Shown here one piece after another: positions 24,716-33,082 of a DNA stretch of 33,082 bases; the stretch's first letter is position 1; every line of letters starts with the position of its first letter. The DNA lies in contig NTJV01000006.1 of assembly GCA_002457235.1 (NCBI GenBank), positions 1 through 33,082 on the forward strand, given 5' to 3'. This DNA comes from Puniceicoccaceae bacterium MED-G32. Its GTDB lineage: Bacteria > Verrucomicrobiota > Verrucomicrobiia > Opitutales > Coraliomargaritaceae. The notes under the pieces are model-generated. The model had not been told where the DNA came from. It ran no database searches and saw only the letters and a list, made by a program, of their open reading frames with translations. Both the position numbers and the translations under genes were made by a program.

Positions 24716-25822
24716 TTAACGATAATAAAAACGAACCCTTAATTCTTTCTGATCACCAAAGACTTGTATCATATCCTGAGTCCATGGACGGAAGGGAGAG
24801 CGTTTAGCAATAGCACTTTCACAGATAGTAGTCGCAATCAAACCAGCGGAACTAGATAAAACAGTTACGGAATCAATTGAGCCATCAGATTTTAAAATAA
24901 AGGATATACTAACCTGTGTTCCGGAATCTAGAGGTTTATAAAAAGCCACTTCATTATACCAACCGACTTGTAAGGCAGAATAAAACTGCTGTTCATACTC
25001 CCCAAATTCACTGAAGCTTGCATCTAAAGCAATGACCCCAAACTTATTTGCACTAGCCATAGATTGCATTGTTGGTCCGGTTGTGATTTCTGAAGATAAC
25101 TTCGGCCTTGCCATTGGAACTGGACGATTCTTTTCAATGTCTTTTATGTTCTTGGCTGCTCCTTCAGAAATTAAGCTCAAAGCATCCTTAGTAATCGGAA
25201 TAATTACTTTTTGGCCAGTTGCGTCTGGTATTATTTCTTCTTGATTTTTAAAAGTAATCACGTCCGTACCGTCTTTATTCTCTTCTACCTCGAAAGGATT
25301 GATTTGGGTTATTGAGCTAAGATCGTCAAAAGTTAAAGGTATTGGATTTGCTTGGCTAGCTTCAGATTTTATTGGTGCATTATCATTGGGTTCTATTTGA
25401 TAAACACCTGGAGACAATACTGTCTCTTCTGTAACAATTTCAGCTGAAACAATCTTTGCAGAGGATGTTTCACTTCCATCAACCAAAGGGACGGGACTGT
25501 TATTTTCCTCCATAGAGGTATCTGCCGCTTGTTGATCTTGGAACGAGTACCATTGACTTTTATCGGGCTGATTTTCTGCTACCTCTGGATTCACTTCTGC
25601 ATAATCACTAGGCACCACTTCAAGTTCAATTGGTAACACTGCATTCTCTGAGCTTAGGCTAAGAATTTCAGATTTTATAAAATGACGAAAGAGTAAAAGC
25701 ACCAATATATGGAAGAGCACTACAGACAAAAATGACCACAGTTGCCGTTTAATTACTATGTCACCCTGCTCAGTTAACGGGTAAAATCTAGACTGAATAT
25801 TGTAAGTCACAATAGTGCTCAT
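24716..25822 (-). CDS. TonB-like membrane-anchored protein
   Basis: A 368-residue inner-membrane protein with a short cytosolic start, one membrane segment at about 29-46 (LWSFLSVVLFHILVLLLF), a long acidic and Gln/Ser-rich periplasmic stretch (about 50-270), and a C-terminal domain of about 95 residues. That domain reads QVSISFILKSDGSIDSVTVL followed by a helix and SPFRPWTQDM, the pattern of TonB/TolA C-terminal domains. Unlike classical TonB it lacks a Pro-Lys/Pro-Glu linker, and no exbB/exbD is in the window. A role in coupling the inner and outer membranes is therefore inferred. It lies 18 bases after maf and 2 bases before the pseudouridine synthase gene. Confidence 0.7.
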   Translation of the reverse strand: MSTIVTYNIQSRFYPLTEQGDIVIKRQLWSFLSVVLFHILVLLLFRHFIKSEILSLSSENAVLPIELEVVPSDYAEVNPEVAENQPDKSQWYSFQDQQAADTSMEENNSPVPLVDGSETSSAKIVSAEIVTEETVLSPGVYQIEPNDNAPIKSEASQANPIPLTFDDLSSITQINPFEVEENKDGTDVITFKNQEEIIPDATGQKVIIPITKDALSLISEGAAKNIKDIEKNRPVPMARPKLSSEITTGPTMQSMASANKFGVIALDASFSEFGEYEQQFYSALQVGWYNEVAFYKPLDSGTQVSISFILKSDGSIDSVTVLSSSAGLIATTICESAIAKRSPFRPWTQDMIQVFGDQKELRVRFYYR

Positions 25823-25840
25823 TCTGTTGATGATTTGATT

Positions 25841-26428
25841 TTAATCAGTAAAAAAATTAAAGCCATGCTTCTTTAGTTGATTAGCTAGTAATTCCGTAGG
25901 CAAGCCCATGATATTATTAAAAGAACCTTTAATTGAATCAATGATCAAATCAGAAGCTTCTTGAATGCCATAAGCCCCTGCTTTGTCTAATGGATTCACT
26001 CGACTATGATATTTTCGGATGATTGATGGAGTTAATGCTCTAAACTTCACTTGGCTGACTTCATAAAAAGACTCTTTGAAATCGCCATTAGTCCATCGAA
26101 GTGAAATAGCCGAGTACACCTCATGCCACTGATCAGACAAAGTTTCTAGCATCTGCATTGCCTCATTTAGGTCCTGAGGTTTAGAAAATATTCGCCCCTC
26201 GAAAGCAACTGTTGTATCAGAACCCAGCACTAAGGCATCAGGCGCTTCTTTCGCAACTGATTCGGCTTTTAAAATTGCATTATTAAGCACCAAATTATCC
26301 GGCTTTAAATGAGGACGATCATCTTCTTCCACATTTGTAACTTGTACGGCAAAAGCTAAGCCCATGTCATCCAATAGAGTTTTTCTCCTTGGAGATGCCG
26401 ATGCTAAAATAAGTTGATTCGGATGCAT
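25841..26428 (-). CDS. maf: Maf-family nucleoside triphosphate pyrophosphatase (YhdE-like)
   Basis: A house-cleaning enzyme that hydrolyses non-canonical or surplus NTPs to NMP and pyrophosphate. The 195-residue protein shows the signature LASASPRRKTLL (SASPRR at 10-15), Asp71 in VLGSDTTVAF, KPQDLNEA and LDKAGAYGIQ (148-156). The KAGAYGIQ form is typical of the YhdE class (dTTP/UTP) rather than the YceF class (m7GTP). The ATG at 26428 is at the expected distance. It heads the minus-strand cluster maf, tonB-like, rluA-like, NYN, DUF2851 and is divergent from nadE. Confidence 0.92.
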   Translation of the reverse strand: MHPNQLILASASPRRKTLLDDMGLAFAVQVTNVEEDDRPHLKPDNLVLNNAILKAESVAKEAPDALVLGSDTTVAFEGRIFSKPQDLNEAMQMLETLSDQWHEVYSAISLRWTNGDFKESFYEVSQVKFRALTPSIIRKYHSRVNPLDKAGAYGIQEASDLIIDSIKGSFNNIMGLPTELLANQLKKHGFNFFTD

Positions 26429-26459
26429 ATAGAAATTAAACCACCTATTAATAAATGAA

Positions 26460-26486
26460 AGGCTTGATTTGCAAGCCTAGTATAAT
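26460..26486 (+). promoter_or_regulatory. Perfect dyad next to a consensus -10 box upstream of nadE
   Basis: AGGCTTG-ATTTG-CAAGCCT (26460-26478) is a perfect 7+5+7 inverted repeat. Two bases later comes TATAAT (26481-26486), an exact -10 hexamer, 17 bases before the nadE ATG. No good -35 stands at 16-18 bases, so the dyad occupies the place between -35 and -10. That is the geometry of an operator for a repressor, or for an activator of the distorting-promoter type. NAD-synthesis genes are often controlled by NrtR, NiaR or NadQ regulators, but I cannot assign the site to one. It could also affect the divergent maf. Confidence 0.5.
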
Positions 26487-26503
26487 GTGTAATACTACGA
26501 GAA

Positions 26504-28150
26504 ATGAAATTAGGACTTGCTCAAATAAATACAACTGTTGGTGATCTATCTGGGAATAAAGCCATCATACTGGATGCCTATAATCGCTTAGTTGAGCAAG
26601 GTGCTGAATTAATCATTTTCCCAGAACTTGTAGTGTGTGGCTATCCTCCGAGAGATTTATTATTAAAATCAAGATTTGCAAATGATGTAAAGCAAAGCCT
26701 AGACAGCATCGCTAGAGAAATTTCTGAAGTGCCCGCCTTGATTGGTTGCATAGAAATTGCTTCTTCCTCCCAAAAAGGTCGCCCACTCTATAATGCAGCT
26801 GCTTGGTGCGAATCTGGAACCATTTTATCTTACGGGCGAAAATGCTTATTACCTAATTATGATGTCTTTGATGAAGAACGTTATTTTGAACCTGCAACCA
26901 AACCATTGGTATACCAATGGAAAGATAAACGGATTGGAATCACTATATGCGAAGACATCTGGACAGATGAGAAGGTTCAAACAAGTAAGCGCTACTGCCA
27001 TGACCCTGTTGAACTTTTGTCTAAGGAAGGCTTAGACCTTCTTATAAATCTATCGGCTAGTCCTTGGCACACTCACAAGGAACACTCACGCCAAGATCTC
27101 ATCGAGCAAGTCAGTCATCGCTTGAATTGCCCAGTTGTCTATTGTAATTCGGTAGGCGGAAATGATGAACTTATTTTTGATGGAGATAGTTTCATCACCC
27201 ATCCAAGCAAAGGCATTATCGCTCAAATGCCTAAATTTAAACAATCACTCAATACCTTTGATATTGAAACAGCGACTCGCATAGCTACAGAAACAGAATG
27301 CCCTGAAAACACATTAAAACATATGCATGATGCTCTAATTTTAGGATTAAGGGATTATGCTCAAAAAAGTAATTTCACCAAAGGCATAATTGGGCTCAGT
27401 GGTGGAATCGATTCCGCCGTTGTTGCAGCTATTGCTACTGAAGCTTTAGGTGCGGACAATATCATTGGAGTCGCAATGCCATCTGCAATATCTAGCGATC
27501 ATAGTATCTCCGATGCTCAAGCCCTAGCCCAAAACTTAAAGATAGAATTTCAAAATATCCCAATCAAAGACCCAGTTGGAAGTATTGAGACCCATTTAGC
27601 TCCAAGTTTTAAAGGTCTAGAAAGAGATGTTACCGAAGAAAATATCCAAGCTCGACTTAGGGGAGTTTTGTTAATGGCACTATCAAATAAACACAATGCC
27701 CTACTCCTCACAACAGGCAATAAAAGTGAAATAGCGGTGGGCTATTGCACTCTTTACGGGGATATGTGCGGAGGATTAGCTGTGATATCCGATTTACCTA
27801 AAATGCAAGTTTACGCTTTAGCTAAATACATAAACCGTGATGGGATTATTATCCCACAAAATACTATCGACAAAGCTCCATCTGCGGAACTCAGCCCCGA
27901 TCAAAAAGATGAAGATTCTCTTCCGCCCTATCCTATACTTGATGCTATTCTTCATCACTATATCGAGGAAGGGCTTTCTAGAGCAGAAATAAGCGATCAA
28001 GGATTCGACTCTGATATCGTAAACTTTATAATAAAAAAAGTAGATCAGAATGAATACAAAAGAAAGCAGGCTGCACCTGGATTAAAAATTTCTCCTCTCG
28101 CTTTTGGTATCGGCAGAAGAATGCCTATCGTCCAAAAGTATATTAATTAA
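26504..28150 (+). CDS. nadE: Glutamine-dependent NAD+ synthetase
   Basis: Last step of NAD synthesis: amidates nicotinic acid adenine dinucleotide with nitrogen from glutamine. The 548 residues carry an N-terminal nitrilase-type glutaminase with the triad Glu41 ([10 protein letters not shown]), Lys113 ([14 protein letters not shown]) and Cys149 (ITICEDIW). The C-terminal synthetase has the PP-loop [14 protein letters not shown] (from 298), [12 protein letters not shown] and [14 protein letters not shown]. It is thus the two-domain form that needs no separate ammonia source; the length is typical (540-580). It is followed 17 bases later by hemL, probably on the same transcript. Regulation may act at the dyad 26460-26478. 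Confidence 0.96.
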   Translation: MKLGLAQINTTVGDLSGNKAIILDAYNRLVEQGAELIIFPELVVCGYPPRDLLLKSRFANDVKQSLDSIAREISEVPALIGCIEIASSSQKGRPLYNAAAWCESGTILSYGRKCLLPNYDVFDEERYFEPATKPLVYQWKDKRIGITICEDIWTDEKVQTSKRYCHDPVELLSKEGLDLLINLSASPWHTHKEHSRQDLIEQVSHRLNCPVVYCNSVGGNDELIFDGDSFITHPSKGIIAQMPKFKQSLNTFDIETATRIATETECPENTLKHMHDALILGLRDYAQKSNFTKGIIGLSGGIDSAVVAAIATEALGADNIIGVAMPSAISSDHSISDAQALAQNLKIEFQNIPIKDPVGSIETHLAPSFKGLERDVTEENIQARLRGVLLMALSNKHNALLLTTGNKSEIAVGYCTLYGDMCGGLAVISDLPKMQVYALAKYINRDGIIIPQNTIDKAPSAELSPDQKDEDSLPPYPILDAILHHYIEEGLSRAEISDQGFDSDIVNFIIKKVDQNEYKRKQAAPGLKISPLAFGIGRRMPIVQKYIN

Positions 28151-28167
28151 TTTTTAAAAAACCGAAT

Positions 28168-29445
28168 ATGAATCAATCCAACGAGTTATTTGAAACTGCT
28201 AAAAAATACATCCCAGGAGGCGTTAACTCACCGGTAAGAGCTTTCCGTTCTGTCGGAGGGACTCCCTTTTTCACAAAACGAGCTGAAGGACCTTTTTTAT
28301 ATACAGCAGATGATGAACGTTTAACAGATTTTGTCTGCACATGGGGTCCTGCTCTTCATGGCCATAATCACCCTGAAATAAAAGAAGCTATACAAGTTGC
28401 ACTTGATCAAGGAACCAGTTTTGGCACCCCAAATCCTTATGAAGTCGAAATGGCTCAACTCATTGAAAAAATTGTCCCATCTGTTGAGAAAGTTCGCATG
28501 TGTAATAGTGGAACAGAAGCAACTATGTCAGCCATTCGATTGGCTAGAGGTTACACCCAAAGAAATAAGATCATTAAATTCTCAGGGTGCTACCACGGCC
28601 ATGTTGATTCTTTACTCGTGCAGGCTGGCTCTGGAGCTCTTACTCTAGGCAATCCAAACAGCGCAGGAATCCCTGAATCCTTTGCCAATGAAACCATAGT
28701 GATTGCCTATAATGATGAGGATGCACTAACAGAAGTCTTTAATCATTATAAAGACGAGATTGCCTGTGTCATTGTTGAACCCTACCCAGCGAACTGCGGA
28801 CTGATTTTACCCAATGAGAATTTTCTCTCTGCCTTGAGACAGATAACCACCCAACACAAAGCTGTTCTTATTTTTGATGAGGTCATGACTGGCTTTCGGA
28901 TTGCTCTAGGTGGTGTCCAAGAAAAAGAAAGTATTACTCCAGATCTCACTGCCATGGGCAAAATAATTGGTGGAGGACTACCGGTTGGTGCTATTGGCGG
29001 GAAAGCTGAGATCATGGATCACTTTGCACCTGACGGCCCCGTTTATCAAGCAGGTACACTAAGTGGCAATCCACTTGCTTTAGCAGCTGGTATTGCTTCC
29101 CTGAAAAAATGTATACGGGATAATCCCTATCCTTTACTAGAAAAACTAGGTAGCATGGTCAAAACTGCACTAGACGAAACGGCTAAAGAAAAAGGCATTC
29201 CCCTTCAAGTTCCACAAGTTGGTTCTATGTTTGCCCTATTCTTTTCTGAAAAACCTGTAACTAATTTTACTGAAGCCACACAATCGAATACTGATTTGTT
29301 CAAGACTTTATTTAATAAGGCTTTGAGCAATAAGGTTTACCTCCCACCATCCGCTTATGAAACATGTTTCATTTCCACAGCTCACGATTCCGATATCATG
29401 GAAATAGCAATCGAAAGCTTATGTGATGCATTGAAGAAAATTTAA
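28168..29445 (+). CDS. hemL: Glutamate-1-semialdehyde 2,1-aminomutase
   Basis: Forms 5-aminolevulinate from glutamate-1-semialdehyde in the C5 route to heme. The class III PLP aminotransferase motifs are clear: [18 protein letters not shown] at the N-terminus, [16 protein letters not shown] (112-127), [33 protein letters not shown] and the PLP lysine Lys265 in [15 protein letters not shown]. Length (425) equals the family norm (426 in E. coli). One small difference is EPYPANCGL, where most have EPxxxNMGx. The start is ATG, with no Shine-Dalgarno. Its last four bases overlap the end of the convergent phosphoesterase gene. Confidence 0.96.
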   Translation: MNQSNELFETAKKYIPGGVNSPVRAFRSVGGTPFFTKRAEGPFLYTADDERLTDFVCTWGPALHGHNHPEIKEAIQVALDQGTSFGTPNPYEVEMAQLIEKIVPSVEKVRMCNSGTEATMSAIRLARGYTQRNKIIKFSGCYHGHVDSLLVQAGSGALTLGNPNSAGIPESFANETIVIAYNDEDALTEVFNHYKDEIACVIVEPYPANCGLILPNENFLSALRQITTQHKAVLIFDEVMTGFRIALGGVQEKESITPDLTAMGKIIGGGLPVGAIGGKAEIMDHFAPDGPVYQAGTLSGNPLALAAGIASLKKCIRDNPYPLLEKLGSMVKTALDETAKEKGIPLQVPQVGSMFALFFSEKPVTNFTEATQSNTDLFKTLFNKALSNKVYLPPSAYETCFISTAHDSDIMEIAIESLCDALKKI

Positions 29446-30242
29446 GCAGACGCTGGTATTTTCTTTAACTCAAAACGCTGAAAACTTTCAGCAATACCTC
29501 TTTTTTCATCAATACCAATCAGGCAACCACTTAAGCGAACATCCTCTTCCGCCACAGGAAAACGTCGTTTCATGCCATCTAAGAATAATTGAATCACAGG
29601 CTCAATCTTTCGCCCTAGCACAGAATGATGAGGACCTGACATACCTACATCACTGATATAAGCAGTTCCTTTCGGTAGAATTCGACCATCAGCTGTCGGT
29701 ACATGCGTATGCGTACCAATAACACCAGCAACTCTTCCGTCCAAATGCCAACCCAATGCCACCTTCTCAGAAGTGGCTTCCATATGTGCTTCGACTAAAA
29801 AAGCATCACATTCACCCTTGAGTTCATCCAATAGCTCGTTGGCAATACGAAACGGACAACCATCTGCTTTCATTCCGATATAATTTCGACCTAAGACAGT
29901 AAAAATACCTATTTTGAAACCATTGGCTGGAATTACTAAATGAGTGCGTCCTGGATTTTGCTTAGGCAAATTTGCCGGCCGACACACTTTATCTAAATTA
30001 CCAATTTCTGATTCAAAGCCTTTTTGATCCCAAACATGGTCTCCTAGGGTAATTGCATCGACACCTGAAGATAGTAAATCCTTTGCTATAGACTCGGTTA
30101 ACCCAGAGCCACCAGCCGCATTTTCTGCATTCACCACTACCGCATGTAACGATAACTCTGATCGTAATTCTGAAATCTTTTCGATTAAAAACTCACGTCC
30201 TGGTCTGCCGACTACATCACCTAAAAATAAAACTTTAATCAT
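29442..30242 (-). CDS. ymdB: YmdB-family metallophosphoesterase
   Basis: A 266-residue calcineurin-type phosphoesterase (TIGR00282). B. subtilis YmdB hydrolyses cyclic nucleotides and influences biofilm and motility choice. Metal-binding motifs: Asp9 in [12 protein letters not shown], Glu40-Asn41 in [12 protein letters not shown], Asp68-His69 in TLGDHVWD, His153 in [10 protein letters not shown], and His178/His180 in [11 protein letters not shown]. In B. subtilis the third site is Asn-His (GNHTWD); here it is Asp-His. The fold and remaining ligands are conserved, so activity is expected. The ATG at 30242 gives the canonical N-terminus. It is divergent from the acetolactate synthase gene and overlaps the hemL stop by 4 bases. 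Confidence 0.9.
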   Translation of the reverse strand: MIKVLFLGDVVGRPGREFLIEKISELRSELSLHAVVVNAENAAGGSGLTESIAKDLLSSGVDAITLGDHVWDQKGFESEIGNLDKVCRPANLPKQNPGRTHLVIPANGFKIGIFTVLGRNYIGMKADGCPFRIANELLDELKGECDAFLVEAHMEATSEKVALGWHLDGRVAGVIGTHTHVPTADGRILPKGTAYISDVGMSGPHHSVLGRKIEPVIQLFLDGMKRRFPVAEEDVRLSGCLIGIDEKRGIAESFQRFELKKIPASA

Positions 30243-30244
30243 AC

Positions 30245-30318
30245 AATTGAGAATTGAACAAAGACAATGGGCTAAAGCAACCTAAATGAAAAACTAATCA
30301 TCGTAAAAATTCTCAATT
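30245..30318. repeat. 11-bp perfect inverted repeat with 52-base spacer between ymdB and ilvB
   Basis: AATTGAGAATT (30245-30255) and AATTCTCAATT (30308-30318) are exact reverse complements within the 189-base divergent gap 30243-30431. Each arm is itself nearly symmetric (AATT-N3-AATT). The first arm begins 3 bases from the ymdB start. The pair might be two copies of one operator or the stem of a long RNA hairpin in the ymdB leader. Elsewhere in the gap, TAAAAT at 30410-30415 is a possible -10 for ilvB, and GTATTAATAC (30399-30408) is a 10-base palindrome. No attenuator with a run of Leu/Val/Ile codons is visible. Confidence 0.4.
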
Positions 30319-30431
30319 AAATCCTATTATTTAAGACTTGAGTTCACTTCATTAATGATTTCTAAATATCTTCCTTTTTTATTATCAATTACCATAAAGT
30401 ATTAATACCTAAAATACAGTTATAGATCATT

Positions 30432-32225
30432 ATGAAACACAAAACAAACAAACACATCTCAAAGAATGACACAAAAAGTCAGACAATGAAGGGTGCCGAT
30501 GTTTTAGTCGCCGCTCTTGAAAAAGAAGGTGTGGATGTGGTCTTTGCATACCCAGGTGGTGCTTCTATGGAATTACACCAAGCACTGACAAAGAGTCAAA
30601 AGATTCGCACTATCCTGCCTCGCTTTGAGCAAGGGGGTGGATTCATGGCACATGGTTATTCACGAGCAACTGGAAAACCAGGCGTTTGCATGGCAACCAG
30701 TGGACCTGGTGCTACTAATTTGGTTACCTGTATTGCTGATGCATACATGGACAGTATTCCTTTAATCGCAATTACTGGTCAGGTGTACCAACAATTTATC
30801 GGTAAAGCTGCTTTCCAAGAAACCGATTTCTTTGGAATGACTCTACCTATTGTTAAGCATAGTTTTCTTGTTTTAAATAAAGAAGAATTACCTAGAATCG
30901 TAAAAGAAGCTTTTCACATCGCTAATACTGGACGACCTGGACCTGTTGTTATCGACATCCCTAAAGACGTTCAGCAAGCACTCTTCGAGCCTGAGTTCCC
31001 TGAAACAATTGACATTCCTGGCTATAAATCCGATGTGACGCTTCCAGAGGCATCAGACGAAGACTTACTTAAAGTCATAGACTCTATTCAAAATTCAAAA
31101 AAACCCGTCTTCTATACAGGCGGAGGAATTATTTCTGCAGAAGCACATTTGGAACTTCGTGAATTTGCTAAATTAACGGGTATTCCAGTAGCATCGACTC
31201 TTATGGGACTTGGTGCTTTTGACTCAGAAGACCCTCAATCGCTTTACTGGTTTGGCATGCATGGAACTGTTGCAGGAAACTGGGCCGTTTGTGATTGTGA
31301 CTTCTTGCTTTGTTTAGGAGCCCGCTTCGACGACCGAATCACTGGTAAAATAGAAAAATTTGCGACTGAGGCAAAAATCGCTCATATCGATATCGATATC
31401 TCAGAACATAATAAAAATAAGATTGTTGATTTGCCGATCCACTCAGACATCAAATATGCGCTTCGCCGTCTTATTGAATTATGGAAGAAAAATAAATGCA
31501 AACAACCTGACATTTCTGAATGGAATAGTCTGATTCAAGAATGGAAAGCAGAACACCCATTCTCCTACGAGGCTTCCGAACATATTACTCAACAAGAAGC
31601 GATTGAAGCTTTATATCAAGAAACAAAGGGTGATGCGATTATTTCAACAGGTGTAGGGCAGCACCAAATGTGGGCTGCTCAATATTTCCAATTCAGAGAA
31701 CCAAGAACTTATATAAGCTCATTAGGTCTTGGAACTATGGGCTTTGGTCTACCTGCCGCCCTTGGTGCAAAAATTGCTCATCCCGAAAAACTCGTTGTCA
31801 ACATTGATGGCGATGGTTGCTTCTTAATGAATGTTCAAGAGCTAGCCACGGCTAAAATTGAAAAGATCAATGCGAAAACCATAATCATGAACAATCAACA
31901 CTTAGGCATGGTGGTTCAATGGGAAGACTTACTTTATGAAAGTGTACGAGGGCAAACTATCCTATGCGATAAAGATAATATCGGTGGGCCAGATAACCTT
32001 GAGGCGCTCTACCCAGACTTTGTAAAAATCAGTGAAGGCTTTGGAGTTAAAGCAAGACGTGTTTCGAAAAAAGAAGAACTCAGAGAAGCTATCCAAGAAA
32101 TGATTACTCATGATGGTCCATATGTTCTAGAAGTCATCGTACCTTACACAGAACACGTGTTGCCAATGATCAAACAAGGGCTTTCTGCAAAAGAAATTCT
32201 CTTGAAGTCTCCAAATTCAAAGTAG
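30432..32225 (+). CDS. ilvB: Acetolactate synthase, large (catalytic) subunit
   Basis: First common step of branched-chain amino acid synthesis: condenses pyruvate with pyruvate or 2-oxobutyrate using thiamine diphosphate (ThDP). Catalytic Glu66 lies in [17 protein letters not shown]. Then follow [30 protein letters not shown], and the ThDP motif beginning GDG at 460-462 and ending with MNNQHLGM at about 488. Length 597 is slightly above the usual 560-590 because of a Lys-rich N-terminal extension of about 18 residues. An ATG at codon 19 (MKGADVLV) is an alternative start. The small subunit ilvN and ilvC, often adjacent, are not next to it: the following gene is a convergent DNA ligase whose end overlaps by 9 bases. 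Confidence 0.94.
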   Translation: MKHKTNKHISKNDTKSQTMKGADVLVAALEKEGVDVVFAYPGGASMELHQALTKSQKIRTILPRFEQGGGFMAHGYSRATGKPGVCMATSGPGATNLVTCIADAYMDSIPLIAITGQVYQQFIGKAAFQETDFFGMTLPIVKHSFLVLNKEELPRIVKEAFHIANTGRPGPVVIDIPKDVQQALFEPEFPETIDIPGYKSDVTLPEASDEDLLKVIDSIQNSKKPVFYTGGGIISAEAHLELREFAKLTGIPVASTLMGLGAFDSEDPQSLYWFGMHGTVAGNWAVCDCDFLLCLGARFDDRITGKIEKFATEAKIAHIDIDISEHNKNKIVDLPIHSDIKYALRRLIELWKKNKCKQPDISEWNSLIQEWKAEHPFSYEASEHITQQEAIEALYQETKGDAIISTGVGQHQMWAAQYFQFREPRTYISSLGLGTMGFGLPAALGAKIAHPEKLVVNIDGDGCFLMNVQELATAKIEKINAKTIIMNNQHLGMVVQWEDLLYESVRGQTILCDKDNIGGPDNLEALYPDFVKISEGFGVKARRVSKKEELREAIQEMITHDGPYVLEVIVPYTEHVLPMIKQGLSAKEILLKSPNSK

Positions 32226-33082
32226 GCTTTTCACCGTTTCTAAAGTATCTGCATCACTCGCGAGCTTATCCTCTCTCCATCGGTGAATCCGTGGAAATCT
32301 TACCGCAATGCCTGACTTATGGCGTTTAGACTCTTGTATGCCTTCAAAAGCAATTTCAAAAACAAGCTCAGCCTGTACTACACGAACGGGTCCATGTTTA
32401 GCTGTTGTGTTTGCTCGAATCCATTTATCCACCCGCTTCATTTCCATATCGCTTAAACCTGAATATGCTTTGCAAAAAGGGACTAATTCCCCGTCTTTCC
32501 AGATTGAAAAAGTGTAATCTGAGAAAACACCTGCTCGTCTCCCATGCCCCTGCTGAGCATAAACCATCACTGCATCTACAGTATATGGCTCAATTTTCCA
32601 CTTCCACCACAGCCCCTTTTTTCTACCTACACTGTAAATTGCTGTTTTCTGCTTAAGCATTAATCCCTCAATGCTTTCTTCTCGAGAATGCGACCGCACC
32701 TCCGCCATTGCCTCCCATCCTCTTGAAGCATCGTAAATAGGCGATAACCGCATCACAGACGTTTCGATGGATGGCAGCCATTTTTCTAAAACATCTCTTC
32801 GCTCGGAGGTACTTTTTGCCCGTAAATCAACACTGTCTATCTCCAGTAAATCATAAGCCATAAAAACCACAGGAATCTCCTCAAGAATTGCTTTACTCAC
32901 TTTTTTTCGTCCTAAACGTTTTTGTAAATCGGCGAAGCTTCGTACCTTGTCGTTTTCAAAATCCCATGCCAATATTTCCCCATCCAAAACAAACGATTGT
33001 TCATCAGGGTAAGCCTTTAAAGCGTCTTCAATCTCTGGAAGTTGTTCATTAAGTAATTGCTCGCCCCTAGACCAAATCACTC
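32217..33082 (-). CDS. ATP-dependent DNA ligase, C-terminal part (5' end beyond window)
   Basis: About 288 codons are visible; the frame is open at the right edge, so the lysine of motif I that takes the AMP is not seen. Visible ligase motifs: IWSRGEQL (motif Ia region, at the edge), LDGEILAW (III), [12 protein letters not shown] (IIIa), [10 protein letters not shown] (IV) and WWKWKIE (V). An OB-fold domain follows, ending in [13 protein letters not shown], which holds the motif VI-like Arg/Trp region. The IWSRGE and FPRIHRWR forms resemble the ligases encoded beside LHR-type helicases and metallo-phosphoesterase/exonuclease genes in many bacteria; that context would lie outside the window. 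It is convergent with ilvB (9-base overlap). Confidence 0.88.
   Translation of the reverse strand, partial: VIWSRGEQLLNEQLPEIEDALKAYPDEQSFVLDGEILAWDFENDKVRSFADLQKRLGRKKVSKAILEEIPVVFMAYDLLEIDSVDLRAKSTSERRDVLEKWLPSIETSVMRLSPIYDASRGWEAMAEVRSHSREESIEGLMLKQKTAIYSVGRKKGLWWKWKIEPYTVDAVMVYAQQGHGRRAGVFSDYTFSIWKDGELVPFCKAYSGLSDMEMKRVDKWIRANTTAKHGPVRVVQAELVFEIAFEGIQESKRHKSGIAVRFPRIHRWREDKLASDADTLETVKSLL

Noticed and set aside
30399-30408. GTATTAATAC palindrome upstream of ilvB, as an operator
   Set aside because: A 10-base AT-rich palindrome is expected by chance at this composition; mentioned only in passing.

Overview
The window reads as an ordinary, gene-dense stretch of chromosome from a Gram-negative bacterium with about 40% GC (estimated by eye). 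Lipoprotein signal peptides, a TonB-like protein and two binding-protein-dependent peptide transporters point to a diderm envelope. My best guess at the group is Verrucomicrobiota (Opitutae-like). It rests on the gene mix (LexA, a DUF2851 protein, a YmdB-type phosphoesterase, an LHR-type ATP-dependent ligase), on frequent TTG/GTG starts with few Shine-Dalgarno sites, and on a secreted esterase with an N-terminal segment of a style common in that phylum. This is inference; no rRNA marker is present.

Layout. 1-379: 5' part of an unidentified gene leaving the window to the left. 625-9094: two convergent oligopeptide-transport operons, one rightward (binding lipoprotein, OppB, OppC) and one leftward (binding lipoprotein, a fused OppB-OppC permease, one OppD-type ATPase). 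The only ATPase gene is in the leftward operon. 9191-11199: lexA, a glyoxalase-family protein, then ispF and ndk on the minus strand. 11355-11431: tRNA-Val(GAC). 11475-12782: O-acetylhomoserine sulfhydrylase. 12812-14721: an AT-rich pair of exported proteins (esterase, LolA-like). 14732-22194: isochorismate synthase, a UvrD/Rep-type helicase and a full-length single-chain PurL. 22070-26428: a minus-strand cluster of Maf, a TonB-like protein, an RluA-family pseudouridine synthase, a YacP-like NYN protein and a frameshifted DUF2851 gene. 26504-29445: nadE and hemL. 29442-30242: YmdB-type phosphoesterase. 30432-32225: acetolactate synthase large subunit. 32217-33082: 3' part of an ATP-dependent DNA ligase that enters from the right edge.

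How the genes work together. Most are unlinked housekeeping functions: cofactors (nadE, hemL, menF, ispF), amino acids (metY, ilvB), nucleotides (purL, ndk, maf) and DNA repair (lexA, helicase, ligase). The one functional cluster is the double peptide-uptake locus, in which two binding proteins and two permease sets appear to depend on one encoded ATPase that lacks the usual OppF partner.

I found no CRISPR array, insertion sequence, phage or defence system, and no convincing new multi-gene system. The best leads are the transporter architecture, the DUF2851 frameshift, and several perfect inverted repeats in promoter regions (upstream of oppA, lexA, nadE and ilvB). No stretch without a gene exceeds 300 bases; the longest is 380-624.
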